The notes: generated by a model from the sequence alone, not told the origin. 64,000 bases of DNA from Hymenopus coronatus (GCA_030762935.1 CM060893.1:8724001-8788000); one strand, 5' to 3'. Numbered from the stretch's first letter, positions 34,770 through 46,852 are shown. Program-made: numbers and translations.

Positions 34770-35310
34770 TTCTTGCAGTCCATATTTAGGTGGGAGGTTG
34801 TAATCTTCTGTAAATTTCGGACAATGTAGAAGACGGTCACGATCCATTTCTTCATTTAAGTTACAGAAAAAACATATAGGAGTCTCTGCTATGCCAAATC
34901 TATATAAGTATTTTTGTAAACAGTCACATCCCATTAGTACTCTGAAGGTTGCTTGCTACTGCAGATTTTCTTGGTAATGTAGAAATATTGTAATCTTTGT
35001 AAATTTTTCCATTGTTTTATAGATGTTAAATGGCATTAAACTAAATGTTGATTTAGTGATAAATTTACTTCCCTTTTTGGCCAAAAAATGAGCTATTTCA
35101 TCGCCTATTATTCCTCAATGGGCTGGAATCCATTAAATTACCTGTAAATGGGTTAATTGTTGTATTGTTTTACAATATTCTAGAATGTCATGTTTACCAT
35201 GTTTAGACTGCTTAAATCTCTCATAGGTTTGAATCTGGTGTAAAACATCATCTCCAAATGTTTGATTTAATATTCCAAGCAGTTGTGCAGCAGCTTTCCT
35301 GAGATTGAAA
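34770..35310 (-). mobile_element. LINE fragment 4: RNase H end and zinc knuckle
   Basis: The minus strand encodes WIPAH.GIIGDEIAHFLAKK, the end of a retroelement RNase H domain. ETPICFFCNLNEEMDRDRLL and HCPKF, a CCHC motif, follow. Stops are present. It is close kin of 36610-37365. Confidence 0.75.
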
Positions 35311-35760
35311 CAAAACTCTGTAGAGATGCATATGTCATATAAACAACATGCAACAGTGGGAAAACACTAAACAAATTCACTCGGAATGAAATTTCTTGCC
35401 ACACTGAATTACAAAAAATGTATAAAGTCTTGCCCAGCACCATTTTCTCGTTCACTAACTGCTGCTCGCAAATTTAGAAATTGGGTAGTACGCTGAAAGG
35501 AGGGGCTGATTGTGAAATATGTCCATAGAAACGACATGAATGGGAGGACAGTTTAATTAATGCAGGTTTCGATTTTCAAATTCAGATAAACAGGTTCTGC
35601 TGTATCCAGAAAAAATGTTTCTTTATCAGAAATATTTCTTTGGGTGTATAAAAGTATAAGTTTAAATGCAGAAACCATGCACTAAAAGATTCACAAATGA
35701 AATAGTAATCACAGATTTATTGGTGTTAAGAAAGAAAATGATGTGAATATTTCTGTTTAG

Positions 35761-35892
<132 letters not shown>

Positions 35893-35959
35893 TAATCTGA
35901 ATGAAACAAGAAAGGATTAAATTTAATTTGTTTGTGTAAGATACCGGGGTTTATTTCAG

Positions 35960-36190
35960 CTGCTGGAATGGATTCGCCGCACAATGCCATGGCTCAACAG
36001 CCGTCAGACAGATAACTCGCTAGCTGGCGTACAGAAGAAACTTGAGGAGTACCGAACATACAGGCGCAAGCACAAGCCCCCACGTGTCGAGCAGAAAGCT
36101 AAGCTGGAGACCAACTTCAACACCTTGCAGACCAAGCTGCGTCTCTCCAACCGCCCAGCATACATGCCCACGGAAGGAAAAATGGTTTCG
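35960..36190 (+). CDS. Actn: alpha-actinin exon: spectrin repeat 1
   Basis: The acceptor is tttatttcag and the donor is gtaagt. The exon is 231 nt (77 codons), phase 0 in and out. It starts with [16 protein letters not shown], the diagnostic first helix of repeat 1. It continues through [20 protein letters not shown] and [20 protein letters not shown] to EGKMVS. Repeat 1 is part of the rod that forms the antiparallel dimer. Confidence 0.97.
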
Positions 36191-36609
36191 GTAAGTGTGA
36201 ATGGGTTGCATAAACAGCTCTTTGAAAGGTACAACATATTGAAAATGAAATGACCTTGACCAAGTTTTAAGTTCAAAAGTTTGTATTAAAAAATCAGCAT
36301 TAAAATTTTTGTTGCTTGTGTGAGCATAAATCTTGTATTATGTAAATATATACATGTTTTTAAAATTTATCTGTAACAGGAAACATGTTATAATGTATAC
36401 TCTATTCAATAAACTAATAATATTTAAGGATAGTTCACAAAAACCTGAGAATGGTATCCAAAACAGAAATGAGGATGGAAAATGATGAAGGATACAAGAT
36501 TTTGGTTCACAACAGCCAGATAACAAGAATGACATTGCATATCAATTACCATATCAATCTCAAAAGTGTGGAAAGTTGATTTTGTGCGCAGGATTTCGTT
36601 TGTTTTTAC

Positions 36610-37365
36610 TGACCTTCAATTCAGCCAACATAGTGCGGGTAACTGCCATAATTCTAAAGAATTGTAACTAGAGATCTCTATTGTCAGATGTCTCCACAAA
36701 AAGTGCTGTTTATCTACTTCAGCAGTATGGTTGAGCAGTTGGCAGTGAAGCCATTCGCTCTCTTGCATTCCAGTATTTTGATGGCATATTATCATGTCGG
36801 CTAAAGGTTGGGCAGTGCAGTAGGTGGTTTCCATCCATATCTTCTTTAAGTGTACAGAAAGGACACAGAGGAGATCTCACTATACCAGTCCTGAATAAAT
36901 GTTTATTGGCCTGTTAGGAGTCTAAAAGTTGCTACAGAGGATTTTGTGGGCAATTCTGGTCATATTAATATATACATTTTTCCATGATTTTCTTTTTGTT
37001 TGTAATAAATTATCTTCTTTAATTTTTTTTTTATTAAATGTTAATATAATGATTCTTTTGATAGACTTATTAGATCAGATGAATTTTATGTAATTTTACT
37101 ACCTTTCTTGGCTAGAAAGTCAGCTGTTTCATTACTCTGTATTCTGCAATATGCTGGTATCCATTGAAGTATTAATCTTTTATTTAAACCAATTAGTTGT
37201 TTTATGATTTTGCGGCATTCTGCAATGTTTAGATTATTAGGTGTTTCACCAGATGTTACCGATATTATAGCTGCTTTAGAGTCGGGTAATAATAACCCTT
37301 TTTCAAATTTATTTATATGGTATAGTAGGTTTTGTAAGTTCTGAAGTATCAACATCAGTATTAAA
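36610..37365 (-). mobile_element. LINE fragment 5: RNase H end and zinc knuckle
   Basis: The minus strand 37355-37086 is open and encodes LLPDSKAAIISVTSG...WIPAYCRIQSNETADFLAKK, an RNase H domain with the D-SKAA and N-ADFLAK motifs. Near 36890-36830 it encodes PLCPFCTLKEDMDGNHLLHC, the CCHC knuckle. Confidence 0.8.
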
Positions 37366-37506
37366 ATTCTCTAATCTTGCTACTATTAAGGAGTGATTTT
37401 TAAAGTCACTTTAAGGATGTAACATTTCTATTATCAGAATTTCGAGGCATTTTAAGTATTGTTTTCTTTCTTTAAGCAGTTCATTCACCATGTTAACTTG
37501 TTACAG

Positions 37507-37805
37507 GATATAGCCAATGCATGGAAGGGTCTGGAGATGTCAGAGAAGTCGTTTGAAGAGTGGCTGCTATCAGAGATGATGAGGTTGGAACGCCTGGAAC
37601 ATCTGGCTCAGAAGTTCAAGCACAAGGCAGATATCCACGAAGACTGGACTCGAGGAAAGGAGGAGATGTTGCAGAGCCAGGACTTCCGTCAGTGCAAGCT
37701 GAACGAGCTCAAGGCTCTCAAGAAGAAGCACGAGGCATTTGAATCAGATTTGGCAGCTCACCAGGATCGTGTGGAGCAGATTGCAGCTATTGCTCAGGAA
37801 CTCAA
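37507..37805 (+). CDS. Actn: alpha-actinin exon: spectrin repeats 1-2
   Basis: The acceptor is cttgttacag and the donor is gtgagt; 299 nt, phase 0 in and phase 2 out. It encodes [20 protein letters not shown], then a heptad-rich stretch [20 protein letters not shown] and [20 protein letters not shown] to IAAIAQEL. The final two bases AA join C of the next exon to make the Asn of QELNTLEY. The spectrin-type Trp residues are present (NAWKGL, EEWLL, EDWTRG). Confidence 0.97.
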
Positions 37806-37989
37806 GTGAGTGATGTCATACAAAGCTTTATGGTATAGAATTAGTGGCATAATAAATCTGTTGAAACACACAAATCCCATTAAAAATATCACTTACAGTT
37901 GATTGTATGAAATTGAAATAAATCTTGGAATACCCTATCAAGGGTATAAATTTGACAATGAATCAATTTTATCCATTAGACAGCTATTT

Positions 37990-38325
37990 TGGTTGGTTGC
38001 GGTGTGGTTGAGTGGTTAGACTGCTCACCTCCCATCTAGGTGGCCCAGGTTTGATCCCAAGCGCCCACATGTGGGATCTGGGCGGGTTTTCTCCAGGTCG
38101 TCCAGTTTCCCCTGCCACTCATTCCACCAATTGCTCCATCATCACCTTTCCAATCAATTTTGCTTACATTTCAAATCCTCCGCTTCCTCATGTTCATGCC
38201 TGGCTGCAGGCCAACTCCTCATAACAGGTTCTCCGTTCTGCGGTTTTGTGCAGTTAGACTCCCCAACAGGCTTTTGACCCCTAGGGGGGTGTCAGGAGGG
38301 TAAGCCGATTACGAAAATAGCTACC
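37990..38325 (+). repeat. tRNA-derived SINE, family C
   Basis: Head gcggtgtggttgagtggtta and box B ggtttgatcccaag, then a body with gggttttctccaggtcgtcc and tgccactcattccacc. Its open frames are incidental. Body pieces recur at 29885-30055 and 33955-34115. Confidence 0.85.
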
Positions 38326-38329
38326 CTGA

Positions 38330-38870
38330 ATTGGATAGGTAGAGTCAGACTGAAAAATTCAATGCCATAACCGGGATTTGAAACACAGACCTTCCAGCCT
38401 CTAGCAGGTTGGTCTACCACTGAGCTACCCTGGCATTATGCCAGCATGCCATCAAATTTTTCAATTGACTCGCAAATTTCCTGGCAAACCACAATGTGAT
38501 ATGAAATTATCAGATGACATTCCCCAGTGGTAACTTACAATGTCGTAAGTACTTTAAGTCCTGGGTTTCATAGTTTAGTCAACTATTATGCTCAATTAGT
38601 GTCAATTTAATTGTTTTTTCACATATGCTGTGTGTAGTGTCTCAAAATAATTTGAGATCACCTTGTGGTTTACCAGGAAACATGTGAGTCAGTTGAAGAA
38701 TTTAATTCCATGCTGGCATGTTACCATTGTAGCTCAGTGGTAGAGAAAGCAGTTAGAGACTGGTAGAGCCGTAGTTCAAATCCCAGCTATGTTATTGAAT
38801 TTTTCAGGCTGACTCTTAAGTATCCGACTCCTGTCCTGCACACAGCTTGTGTGAAAAAACAATTAAATTA
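38330..38870. repeat. fold-back repeat with tRNA-like arms (family D)
   Basis: Complete-looking copy: ggataggtagagtcagactg at the left and ctgactcttaagtatccgac...gcttgtgtgaaaaaacaatt at the right, as inverted ends around two opposed tRNA-like segments. Confidence 0.8.
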
Positions 38871-39151
38871 AGCTATTTTGAATGTTTGTGGATTTAAAAC
38901 TAATGTTAGCTACAAGTAATATAAATTGCAAAGCTACTTACAGTGAAGGCATAATCAAATTAATAAATAAATTATTATTAATAAATAATTATTAATTATT
39001 TAATTTATTAATTTAATTTAATGTTTGCTATATTGGGAGTTATTCATGGTCAAGTTAATACCAATCACTGCTTTGTTTTGCTGAAAAAGTATAGCAATTT
39101 GCATTGTTTTCTTCCCTTACTATTCTTTATCCTTCGAGAGACACAAGGGGC

Positions 39152-39153
<2 letters not shown>

Positions 39154-39227
<74 letters not shown>
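39154..39227 (+). repeat. (TC)n microsatellite
   Basis: About 36 uninterrupted TC dinucleotides, in the 37806-40832 intron. Confidence 0.98.
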
Positions 39228-39231
<4 letters not shown>

Positions 39232-39544
39232 GAGCCTTTCAATTTTACCACCCCTGTTCTAGCCCAAGCAAAGCCTTCATCACAAATATCAATGTAATCC
39301 TTGCTGTTCCAGACCACTTTTATCTCTCTATACCATACCATGTTTTTTTTTAATGGAACTGCTGTTATTTCTTGTCTTTCAATATCCTCCATTCTTAACC
39401 TAATTTCTCTCCAGAACCCATTGTGTAGTGATTCCTAGCTTTTCGCATATCCTCAAAGCTAATTTGTAACATAATTTCCTTTATCTTATTTAGCCAAGAA
39501 TCTTATTGATTTAGCCATTCCTGTAATACCAAACATTGATATAC

Positions 39545-40330
39545 AATATTCTGTTTGTCTAATTTTCTAATTCTCACCCAATGCTTTTAACACTTTTTCC
39601 ATAACTTTCCCTCTAGTTTCCATTCTGCCTAATTCTGCTTGTGGCACTCCATGTAGTGATGCTCTTGGCAAGCCCAGAATTTGCTTGCAAAAATTTCTAT
39701 GGATCATGTCCATTATTGTGCCCCCTTCCTCCAAACCCCATATCGCTACCCTATAGAGCATTTTTGCCTCCACTACAGCTGTATAAGCTCTCTCTCTAGC
39801 CATTTTATTTTCATTCCTGGTATTTATCTAAGCATGCTTTGATAGTTTTTAATGCAATTTTACCTTTAACCAGTACCATTCTCTTTTGCCCACTCCAACC
39901 ACCTTTACTACTTAGTCGTATCCCCAAATAATCAAATTTGTTGACCACCTCTACCTCCCTTCCTTGCCAATACCATTTCTCATCTTTCCTTAACTTGTTG
40001 CCTTTTTTAAATACCATAATTTTTGTTTTTACTTACATTAATTGTTAAGACACCATTTGTTACAGAATTTATCTATTGCTTCTATTGACCTATCTATTCC
40101 GACTTTAGATATAGCTCTTGCTAGTAAATCATCTGCAAATAGCAAGCCAGGTATTTCTTTATTGTTAATTATTGGCATATGCCTATTCTTCACTCTAAAA
40201 TTGTCGAGAATATCTATAAACAGATTAAAACCATACGGGACTCAACTTACAATCTTGCTTTAGTCCAAATTGTTTTTAATGCTTGTTTTAGCTTATATTG
40301 AAACTTATATTACAATTTGGTATTCAGATT
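39545..40330 (-). mobile_element. LINE fragment 6 (RT motif FADDL and thumb region)
   Basis: The minus strand encodes PGLLFADDLLARAISKVGID (FADD at 40139-40128). It continues with VVNKFDYLGIRLSSKGGWSG (near 39940) and AVVEAKMLYRVAIWGLEEGG (39780-39720). Same family as LINE fragment 1. It is broken by frameshifts between the pieces. Confidence 0.85.
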
Positions 40331-40339
40331 ATTTCCTCC

Positions 40340-40832
40340 TTTGTATATAGGTTAATTATCTTGCCTTTAACTAAATTATTTTCATTAATACTGTACACTT
40401 GATGAAGCCATGAAATAGTAAATTTCCAACAGTGTATAAAGACATACATAATATAATGTATAGCTTAATTCTTCAATGAATTGCAATAAATTGAAGTTTG
40501 AAAATTTTTATTATGAATAGATAATGCAAATGCCATGAGAAATTAATTATCTAAAAGGACAAAGAAGAAAAGTAAGAGCTAATCAAACCAAGCAAAATTA
40601 TTAAACATTGTGCAAATACAAAGCATAATTGCTAAATGATTGGACTTGAAACCAAAATTGGTCGCAATGGAGGAATGGTATAAAAATTGTTTTACACTAG
40701 TGGAATAATCTAAAAATTTTAGTTTGTCTGTGCTGTTAAAAGTTTTATTTTTAGGCTATTAATGAGTAAAAAGGATTTTAATCATTAATATTTGCGGTTG
40801 CATGTGGGAATTATCACTAACTTCTTTTGTAG
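40340..40832. other. intron sequence, nothing recognised
   Basis: AT-rich, no repeat noticed. Confidence 0.5.
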
Positions 40833-41004
40833 CACCTTGGAGTACCACGACAGTGCATCTGTGAACAGCCGGTGCCAGAGAATCTGCGACCAGTGGGACA
40901 GACTTGGCAACCTCACTCAACGCAGACGTGCTGCACTTGATGAAGCTGAGAGAATACTCGAGAAGATTGATATTCTGCATCTTGAATTTGCCAAACGTGC
41001 AGCT
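40833..41004 (+). CDS. Actn: alpha-actinin exon: spectrin repeats 2-3
   Basis: The acceptor is tcttttgtag and the donor is gtgagt; 172 nt, completing the split Asn codon and leaving in phase 0. It encodes [20 protein letters not shown], then [20 protein letters not shown] and [17 protein letters not shown]. The central ICDQWDRL is a standard spectrin-repeat helix with its Trp. Confidence 0.97.
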
Positions 41005-41193
41005 GTGAGTATTTATTGCTGAAGTAGCATACCTAGACAGGAGCACAGATACTAGAGTGTTGGGTGAAAATTATATTTTTACATATGCAACGTACAGCCT
41101 GTAAATCATTTTGAAATTTTTCAGGGCTTAGTAGCATTTTTAAATCTCCTTTATATTACATCTCTAAATTCCCTCCATCTCCCTGTGTTGTCG

Positions 41194-41482
41194 CCCTCCA
41201 TGGTGTAATGGTTACCATGCTAACTTCATACACCTAAGGTTGTGGGTTCAAACCCGGTGGAGGACAATGGATTTTTTTGGGCGTAAAAATCCTTAGCGTG
41301 GCTTGCTCCGGAAGGAAAGTAAAGCTGTTGGTTCCATGTTGATTTACAGCACGTAAAAGAACCTCAAGCCTGATAAAGAGACCTCTGAGCAAAATTAAAT
41401 GGTCTTTCATACCCAATATATAATGGAATGCTGAGAACCACAGCAGTTAAAGTGCATCCATAAATAAAAACTCCATTTCCAT
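41194..41482 (+). repeat. tRNA-derived SINE, family A
   Basis: Full-length copy: head ccctccatggtgtaatggtt, box B gggttcaaaccc, body ttacagcacgtaaaagaacc, tail ccataaataaaaactccatt. Confidence 0.9.
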
Positions 41483-42683
41483 GATCTCTGTGTGTTGTCT
41501 TTACTCTAAAATATGTTGTTGCTTTGTTCTGATTTATGTGAGTAATATGCATATCAAATAACATGTCTAAAAGCACAAGCTGTCAGTTGGAGTTAACATA
41601 TACATATTGCCATTAGCTTCAGCCTTTTCTACTCTAGTGCTGTCGCCAAGTTCCTAACAATACAGATACTCTTGTGCTGTTGCGAAGTTCCTAATTGGCA
41701 TAAATATTCCATTGTTATAATTTTTCAGGTTTTATCACATTATCCTTTGTAATTTCTATATCAGATTACTTCATTTTTAGAGCCCTTTATATTTTTTTGG
41801 ATCGAAATTTCTAAAGAAAACCTGTATTTCAGTAAAAGTCTGATATTTGCTGCTTCTATGCTTATCACGGAGTAACTATTAAACTAAAGGTCACAATGCA
41901 ACAATATTTTCTTTTTTAGCTAGAGTAAACTAGGCTGATACATGCCTAGTTTGAATTCCTTATCTATATAGGATGAGTGTTTTAATTTTTTAAATCAAAG
42001 ATTTACGAACATTATATACCTGTGAAGTAAAAAAGAAGAAAGTTATGTGAATGTAGCCCATATTTTTTTGTTTACTGGTTGTTTGAGTATGTTTTAATAA
42101 AAAATATAAAAAAGTAGGCTTTTCATAGGTCCTGCTTCCCCCCAAGAGATGAATAGAATTATATATTGTTTTTGTAACACTAGAAGATTCCTGTAGATAT
42201 ATTTATAGAACAAGCATGTCATTAAATACATTTTTACAGTCATGATAGTGTGTCAAATTTAAAAGAAATTGGTTTATAATTACAATAATTGGTAAACAGT
42301 CACAGTGTTGTTAGATCAGTTAGTAAGATAGTATTCAAAGAATTATCTATATTACCCTTACCTTGCATATGTATCTTAGTCGGTCTCTTTTATACATCAA
42401 AATTTGGATCTCTTCAAAAAAAACTCAGCCCTACATGACCACAATACAAAAGCCTGCAGTAATATATATATATCTCAACATTCATAGGCTCACCAGGTGT
42501 CTTAAGTCATATCACATCAGGGTGTAAATTTATACAACCATCTTCAAAACAGTGTTAAAGAGCTTAATCACAAAAAATTTAGAACTTCTGTTAAGAAGCA
42601 TCTCAAAAGTCATTTACCACTCACTATTAACGAATATTTCAACTCTAACTTGTTCCACAGAATGCAAATTAAATAACTATAAA

Positions 42684-42684
<1 letters not shown>
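41483..42684. other. intron sequence, nothing recognised
   Basis: AT-rich; a short direct duplication (ctctagtgctgtcgccaagttcc / ctcttgtgctgttgcgaagttcc) lies near 41632-41692. Confidence 0.5.

Positions 42685-42741
<57 letters not shown>
42685..42741 (+). repeat. (ATT)n microsatellite
   Basis: About 18 ATT repeats immediately before a dispersed repeat copy (42745-42952). Confidence 0.97.
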
Positions 42742-42744
42742 CAT

Positions 42745-42952
42745 CTTTGAACCATATTTCTCTTGTGCAGATACTGCCGCTTTTTGTTTGTCATTACAGG
42801 TCCCGTTCTGCAGAAGTAGGAAGGGGCCTGGCAGAAAACTATTTTGGATTATTCTTTTTACAATTTCTGTATATATTTAAACTCTAATGTAATAAATTTT
42901 TATTGTATTTTGACGATGCCATAGAATCTATATTTCTTCAGGCTGATAATAT
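42745..42952 (+). repeat. dispersed repeat abutting the acceptor of the 42977 exon
   Basis: It matches 13075-13345 inversely (cttgtgcagatactgccgct, gacgatgccatagaatctat, cttcaggctgataat). It ends about 25 nt before the spectrin repeat 3 exon. Confidence 0.7.
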
Positions 42953-42976
42953 ATGTAACAAATTTTGTTTGTGCAG

Positions 42977-43213
42977 CCTTTCAACAACTGGCTGGATGGG
43001 ACTCGAGAGGACTTGGTAGACATGTTCATCGTGCACACAATGGAGGAGATTCAGGGACTGATAGATGCTCATAGCCAGTTTAAGGCAACACTCGGCGAGG
43101 CTGACAAGGAGTACAACTCCATTGTGGGATTGGTGCGTGAGGTGGAGGCAACTGTTCAGAAGTACCAGGTTCCTGGCGGACTGGAGAATCCGTACACTAC
43201 CCTCACTGCAAAT
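42977..43213 (+). CDS. Actn: alpha-actinin exon: spectrin repeat 3
   Basis: The acceptor is gtttgtgcag and the donor is gtgagt; 237 nt (79 codons), phase 0 in and out. It opens [20 protein letters not shown], continues [20 protein letters not shown] and ends [13 protein letters not shown]. The acceptor lies only about 25 nt after the edge of a dispersed repeat copy (42745-42952), so the branch point may be in repeat-derived DNA. Confidence 0.97.
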
Positions 43214-43984
43214 GTGAGTAAATTACAGCCTTTTAATATAAAAGGTTGCTGTTTCACATATATTGATTGCTATTGGATATACTACAGAATTTGGGTGGTT
43301 ACAGAAAAAAAATAAACATGAATTTATTTATACCACTTATTTTACAAGATTTATTAAACTATTTCCTCTAAAATTAACTTATTCTATTATTATTAATTAT
43401 ATATTTATTTAATTGCTAAATTCCATACAATGCACTGGTGGCAATTTGCGTGCATGCATGCATGCGAGTCTGGTAGGCTCTTGGTGAGCCTAGGTGTAGC
43501 TGCTGTGTACCTACCCTGGTAAGGGTTTAACCACAGGAATGAGGTGAAGGTTGAGGTTTTATTTTTGAGGTTTCGAATGTTGGTGTTAAGGAGGTAGCGC
43601 TAAGATAGGCTCCTCGAGCGGTTGCATTTCCCAGGAGCAGCATCCTTTCCTCTGCTCCGCTGGTGTTTATTTTTTAACTTAATTATGTTGGTGAATTTTG
43701 TTAGACTGCTCCCAATGGGAGGGGGGGGGTGCTTTGTTCAGCTATTATGCTGTTAATTTCTTGTGGCCCAGACCTTATCCGGATATGCCACTAACATCCA
43801 TTTAACACAAGTATAGCTCGGGCCATCAAAACCACACCTGAGCATAGCTTGGGCAGGTATTTCTAATGCTTTTAATGCAATTCCATGACCTTAACTCAGT
43901 CTTGGGCTATGTGGCAAAGAACATAATCAGTTATCGTTAAGTTGTCTGATTTGTGCTGCCATCTGTCCATGCTTTAGTCAACAG
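43214..43984. other. intron sequence, unrecognised G+C-richer block
   Basis: 43430-43740 is richer in G+C (tgcatgcatgcatgcgagtc, aggtagcgctaagataggct, gggagggggggggtgc) than its surroundings and may be a repeat, but no second copy is in the window. Confidence 0.45.
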
Positions 43985-44415
43985 CTATTAGGAATTTTAG
44001 GAATTTTCTTTGAAGGTGGTGAACTGTTTGTTACGTTTGTGCTCTTAAATGTTAAAATGCTGCATTTTCCTCAATTTCTGTGACTGAAGCTGAAATTCAG
44101 GATACAAATGAAGCTGTGGAAAATTCTGATTCCAAGGGAGAGTTTTTCAAACTTTGAATAAATGGAGTGTAAGCAGCTTTACTCAGTTTTTTTTTTTCAA
44201 ACTCATTTGTTGTAAATTTACAATAAAATATTAATACAGAAGTTATGACTATTTTCTTTCTTGTTGAGAAATCCTTGAATACCATACTTTTAGATTGTCC
44301 CAATATTTTCGGCAGATTTAATTGATGTACTGTAAATAATAGCTCAAAGTAGGCATAAAACCCTGGGTTTCTTGGCACTTCAACTACTGAAACACCTGGG
44401 CTTCAATGTGTTAAT
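43985..44415 (-). repeat. dispersed repeat, unrecognised, reverse copy
   Basis: Inverse counterpart of 30262-30478. Its minus strand has a 93-codon frame (44378-44097), part of which is conserved in the other copy. Confidence 0.6.
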
Positions 44416-44439
44416 ACGCCTACAAATGTCATCACTACA

Positions 44440-44800
44440 ATACCTCTAACACACTAATAGTTTATCATGAGCACTTTTTATTACACCTTATCTATTTTCC
44501 TTGCCCATTTCATTCTAACATTCCATAAAAATTCTTCTTCAGCTTAATTGTCCTTTATCCCTAGCTCATCTCTCCCCAACCACTTCCTTTTAATCAACTC
44601 CACTCTCCATTCATTCGTCCCTTTGCATTTAAATATTATGTGCAGCTCATCCTCCCCACAAATTGAGTAGCCATGTGTCATAGTCCCCTCAAACCCTTCA
44701 ATTTTCATATCCCGAGTCAGAACCGTGCCAGCCCCAATCTCTCGTTTCTACTGCACACTTTAAGATATTCCTCCTTTCCTGCATTTTCCTTCACCTCGCT
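44440..44800 (-). mobile_element. LINE fragment 7, C-terminal end
   Basis: The minus strand encodes a zinc-knuckle-like CGEDELHIIFKCKGTNEW followed by WLGRDELGIKDN and EEEFLWNVRMKWARK, with stops. It resembles the 3' part of LINE fragments 1 and 6. Confidence 0.6.
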
Positions 44801-45524
44801 ATACATTGCAACAATTTTTTCCGTTATTTGTGCCCATACAAATTACAGTGTGTATTACTAGGTGCATGTTTGATAAGGAATGGTTAACAAAAGAAAATGT
44901 GATGGGAAAATAAAGGGCTATAAACGGAAAATGAAATCAACCAGTTGCATTGGATACCAGCTCAGATCCTAATAAGGTAAGATCCTGAGCTAGTCATGAA
45001 CCTGAACCCATCTTTAAAAACCTCACATTGACGAAACGGTGCATGTGCAAAGTGAAACAAACTTTGCTGCATACAGTACACCTTAGTAGTAATCTTTATC
45101 ATTTCCCTCATGCTTGACTATTGCCATACATGCAAAGTTTGAAAGTTTTTTCAGCATGTTTGTACTAATTGTCCCAAGTTCTCAAAATTAATAAATAGAG
45201 TACACATTTAGAAGAAAGCATAACCACCTTAATTCCTTAGTAAATTCTTTTTTATATTCACTTTTTTTTTACTTATTTGCATTGAAAGGGTTCTTTAAAA
45301 AGCTTGAGAAATGGCATGAGTAGTCATAATGAAATTGGATTATAGTGTTTTCTTGCATACTTCATTTTTGGAAATGGTAAATATTTGAAATAAGTAAGCA
45401 TTTGAAGCTGTTGAAAGGTTTTGCACTAGAACATTTGCTGTGCATGAGCTAGTAGTACTTGCAACAATGTATGACTGCATGTTGTTAGATAAAATAAAAA
45501 CAAAATCTCTGAGGTATATAAGGA
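44801..45524. other. intron sequence, mostly unrecognised
   Basis: 45065-45145 resembles part of the 61149-62717 element (tgctgcatacagtac, ccatacatgcaaagtttgaaa). The rest is AT-rich. Confidence 0.45.
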
Positions 45525-45660
45525 ATCCCCCCCCCCCCCCGGGTCCTGAGTTTGAATCTAGGTTAGAATGACCTACCTAGGTAAGGTTTTTCCAGGATTT
45601 TTTCCCTATCCTAAAAAGTGAATATTGCCAACTTAAAACTCATTCGAGGATTATTTCATC
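45525..45660 (+). repeat. SINE-like fragment after a poly-C run
   Basis: About 12 C (45529-45540) are followed by gggtcctgagtttgaatcta, a box-B-like sequence as in SINE family B, then a body with ttttccaggattttttccct. Confidence 0.5.
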
Positions 45661-46085
45661 AATTCATTCACCATCCTATATAACCTACAATTAAGGACAT
45701 TGGCAAACAAACAAATAAACAAAAAAGTCTTAAAAGTTATAAACAAAGAGCACAAAGTTAATTACAGCACACTGAATTTGTGTCACAAAAAATAGAACAG
45801 AGGAAACAAAAAATGTACTATTTGCTTATGCACAAACTTGGCGCGTTTTCTCCTTACACAAATTCATCTTTGCGTGCATTGGCTAGAAATTAGAATTACA
45901 TTTCATTTCTCTTTACACTCTTTTTAAGGCAATTCCTGAGGCTCTGACCCATTAAATCTACTTCAACTTCAAGTCAGAACCAACCAGCAAAGTCTGACAG
46001 TTGATATTATTGCAGCAGTTTGCTTATTGAAGCTGTCAGTTTCTGATATATTAGCAAAAATTATTAGCATACTGCGACAGGACCT

Positions 46086-46796
46086 AGGGCAGGATAATAT
46101 AACTCGAGGTAACATCACTTAAGTTATCCTGATATATGGTGGACTTTGAGACAGTGATGTGTTTTAACAATAACCAGAAAGAAAACAAGATCTACAAGAA
46201 GTTCACATACCACCCTACAACTTTCTACAAATTCCAGAGGATCTTCAAAAGACATAACATCATTCTAGCCCCTAAAAACAATTACTCTATAAAAAACATT
46301 TTAAATTCCAAATTAAAAGATGATATCCCACAAGAAAACAAACCAGGAATATATCAGTTCAGCTGTAATGACTGTGAAAAAATCTACATCGGCCAAACAA
46401 AAAGAAATATAAAAACCAGGGCAAAAGAACACCACAGAAATATTAAACTCAAACAAGAAGAAAAATCTGCAGTAGCTTGGCATTTTTGGAAAGAGAAACA
46501 CACTATAAATAGAAGCCCAAAATTCCTCAAAAACATCACAAGGAAGACAGAATTAAAAGTTTGGGAAAACATATATATTTGGAAAAACAAGAACCGGGTT
46601 TTCAATTTTGAAATCCCGCCAGGCGATCTACTCATCCAGAAGTTCATCAAACCACCACCAGGGACAGAGACAACCACCACAGCAAGCAATGCCGGTAGTC
46701 AACCAAAGGAATTGACAATGGAAGCACATGGCTTCTGAAACATGTTTTCCGAAATAAAAAAGTAAGTGATGTAGTGTTACAAAATCGACTCAACTA
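46086..46796 (+). mobile_element. Penelope-like element (PLE), 5'-truncated: linker and GIY-YIG endonuclease
   Basis: A 200-codon open frame (46136-46738) encodes the C-terminal part of a PLE polyprotein. GIY is at residues 71-73, two cysteines (CNDC, 77-80) lie between, YIG is at 84-86, and downstream His residues (KEHH near 97-100, WHFWKEKH near 115-122) follow. The Cys and His between and after GIY-YIG are characteristic of the PLE endonuclease. The segment before it (KFTYHPTT...ILAPKNNYS) is the usual linker after the reverse transcriptase; the RT itself is missing. The frame is open, so this is a fairly young insertion. It lies in the 43214-48592 intron and ends with a hammerhead-like motif. 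Confidence 0.88.
46707..46751 (+). ncRNA. hammerhead-ribozyme-like motif D (U3-A8 variant) at the PLE end
   Basis: Stem I GGAA (46708-46711) is followed by core TTGACAA (46712-46718) and an extra T (46719). Stem II is GGAAGC (46720-46725) with GCTTCT (46731-46736). GAAA is at 46737-46740. Stem III is the palindrome ACATGT (46740-46745), then T (46746), and stem I closes with TTCC (46747-46750). The motif overlaps the 3' end of the PLE reading frame. Confidence 0.55.
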
Positions 46797-46852
46797 AATC
46801 ACTTAAGTTGCTATGTTACCTCATCTCCAGAAGGTAGCGAGGTGAAGGAAAA

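Noticed and set aside
25323..35760. Search for an insect-muscle-type insert exon after the CH2 end
   Set aside because: No segment with the expected insert and compatible splice sites was found by eye; only the two 86-nt exons were supported.
39021..39392. Frames with Ser-Leu or Arg-Glu repeats
   Set aside because: Translations of the TC microsatellite.
41194..41270. Possible real tRNA gene
   Set aside because: Same reasoning: tRNA-like head of a SINE with copies elsewhere in the window.
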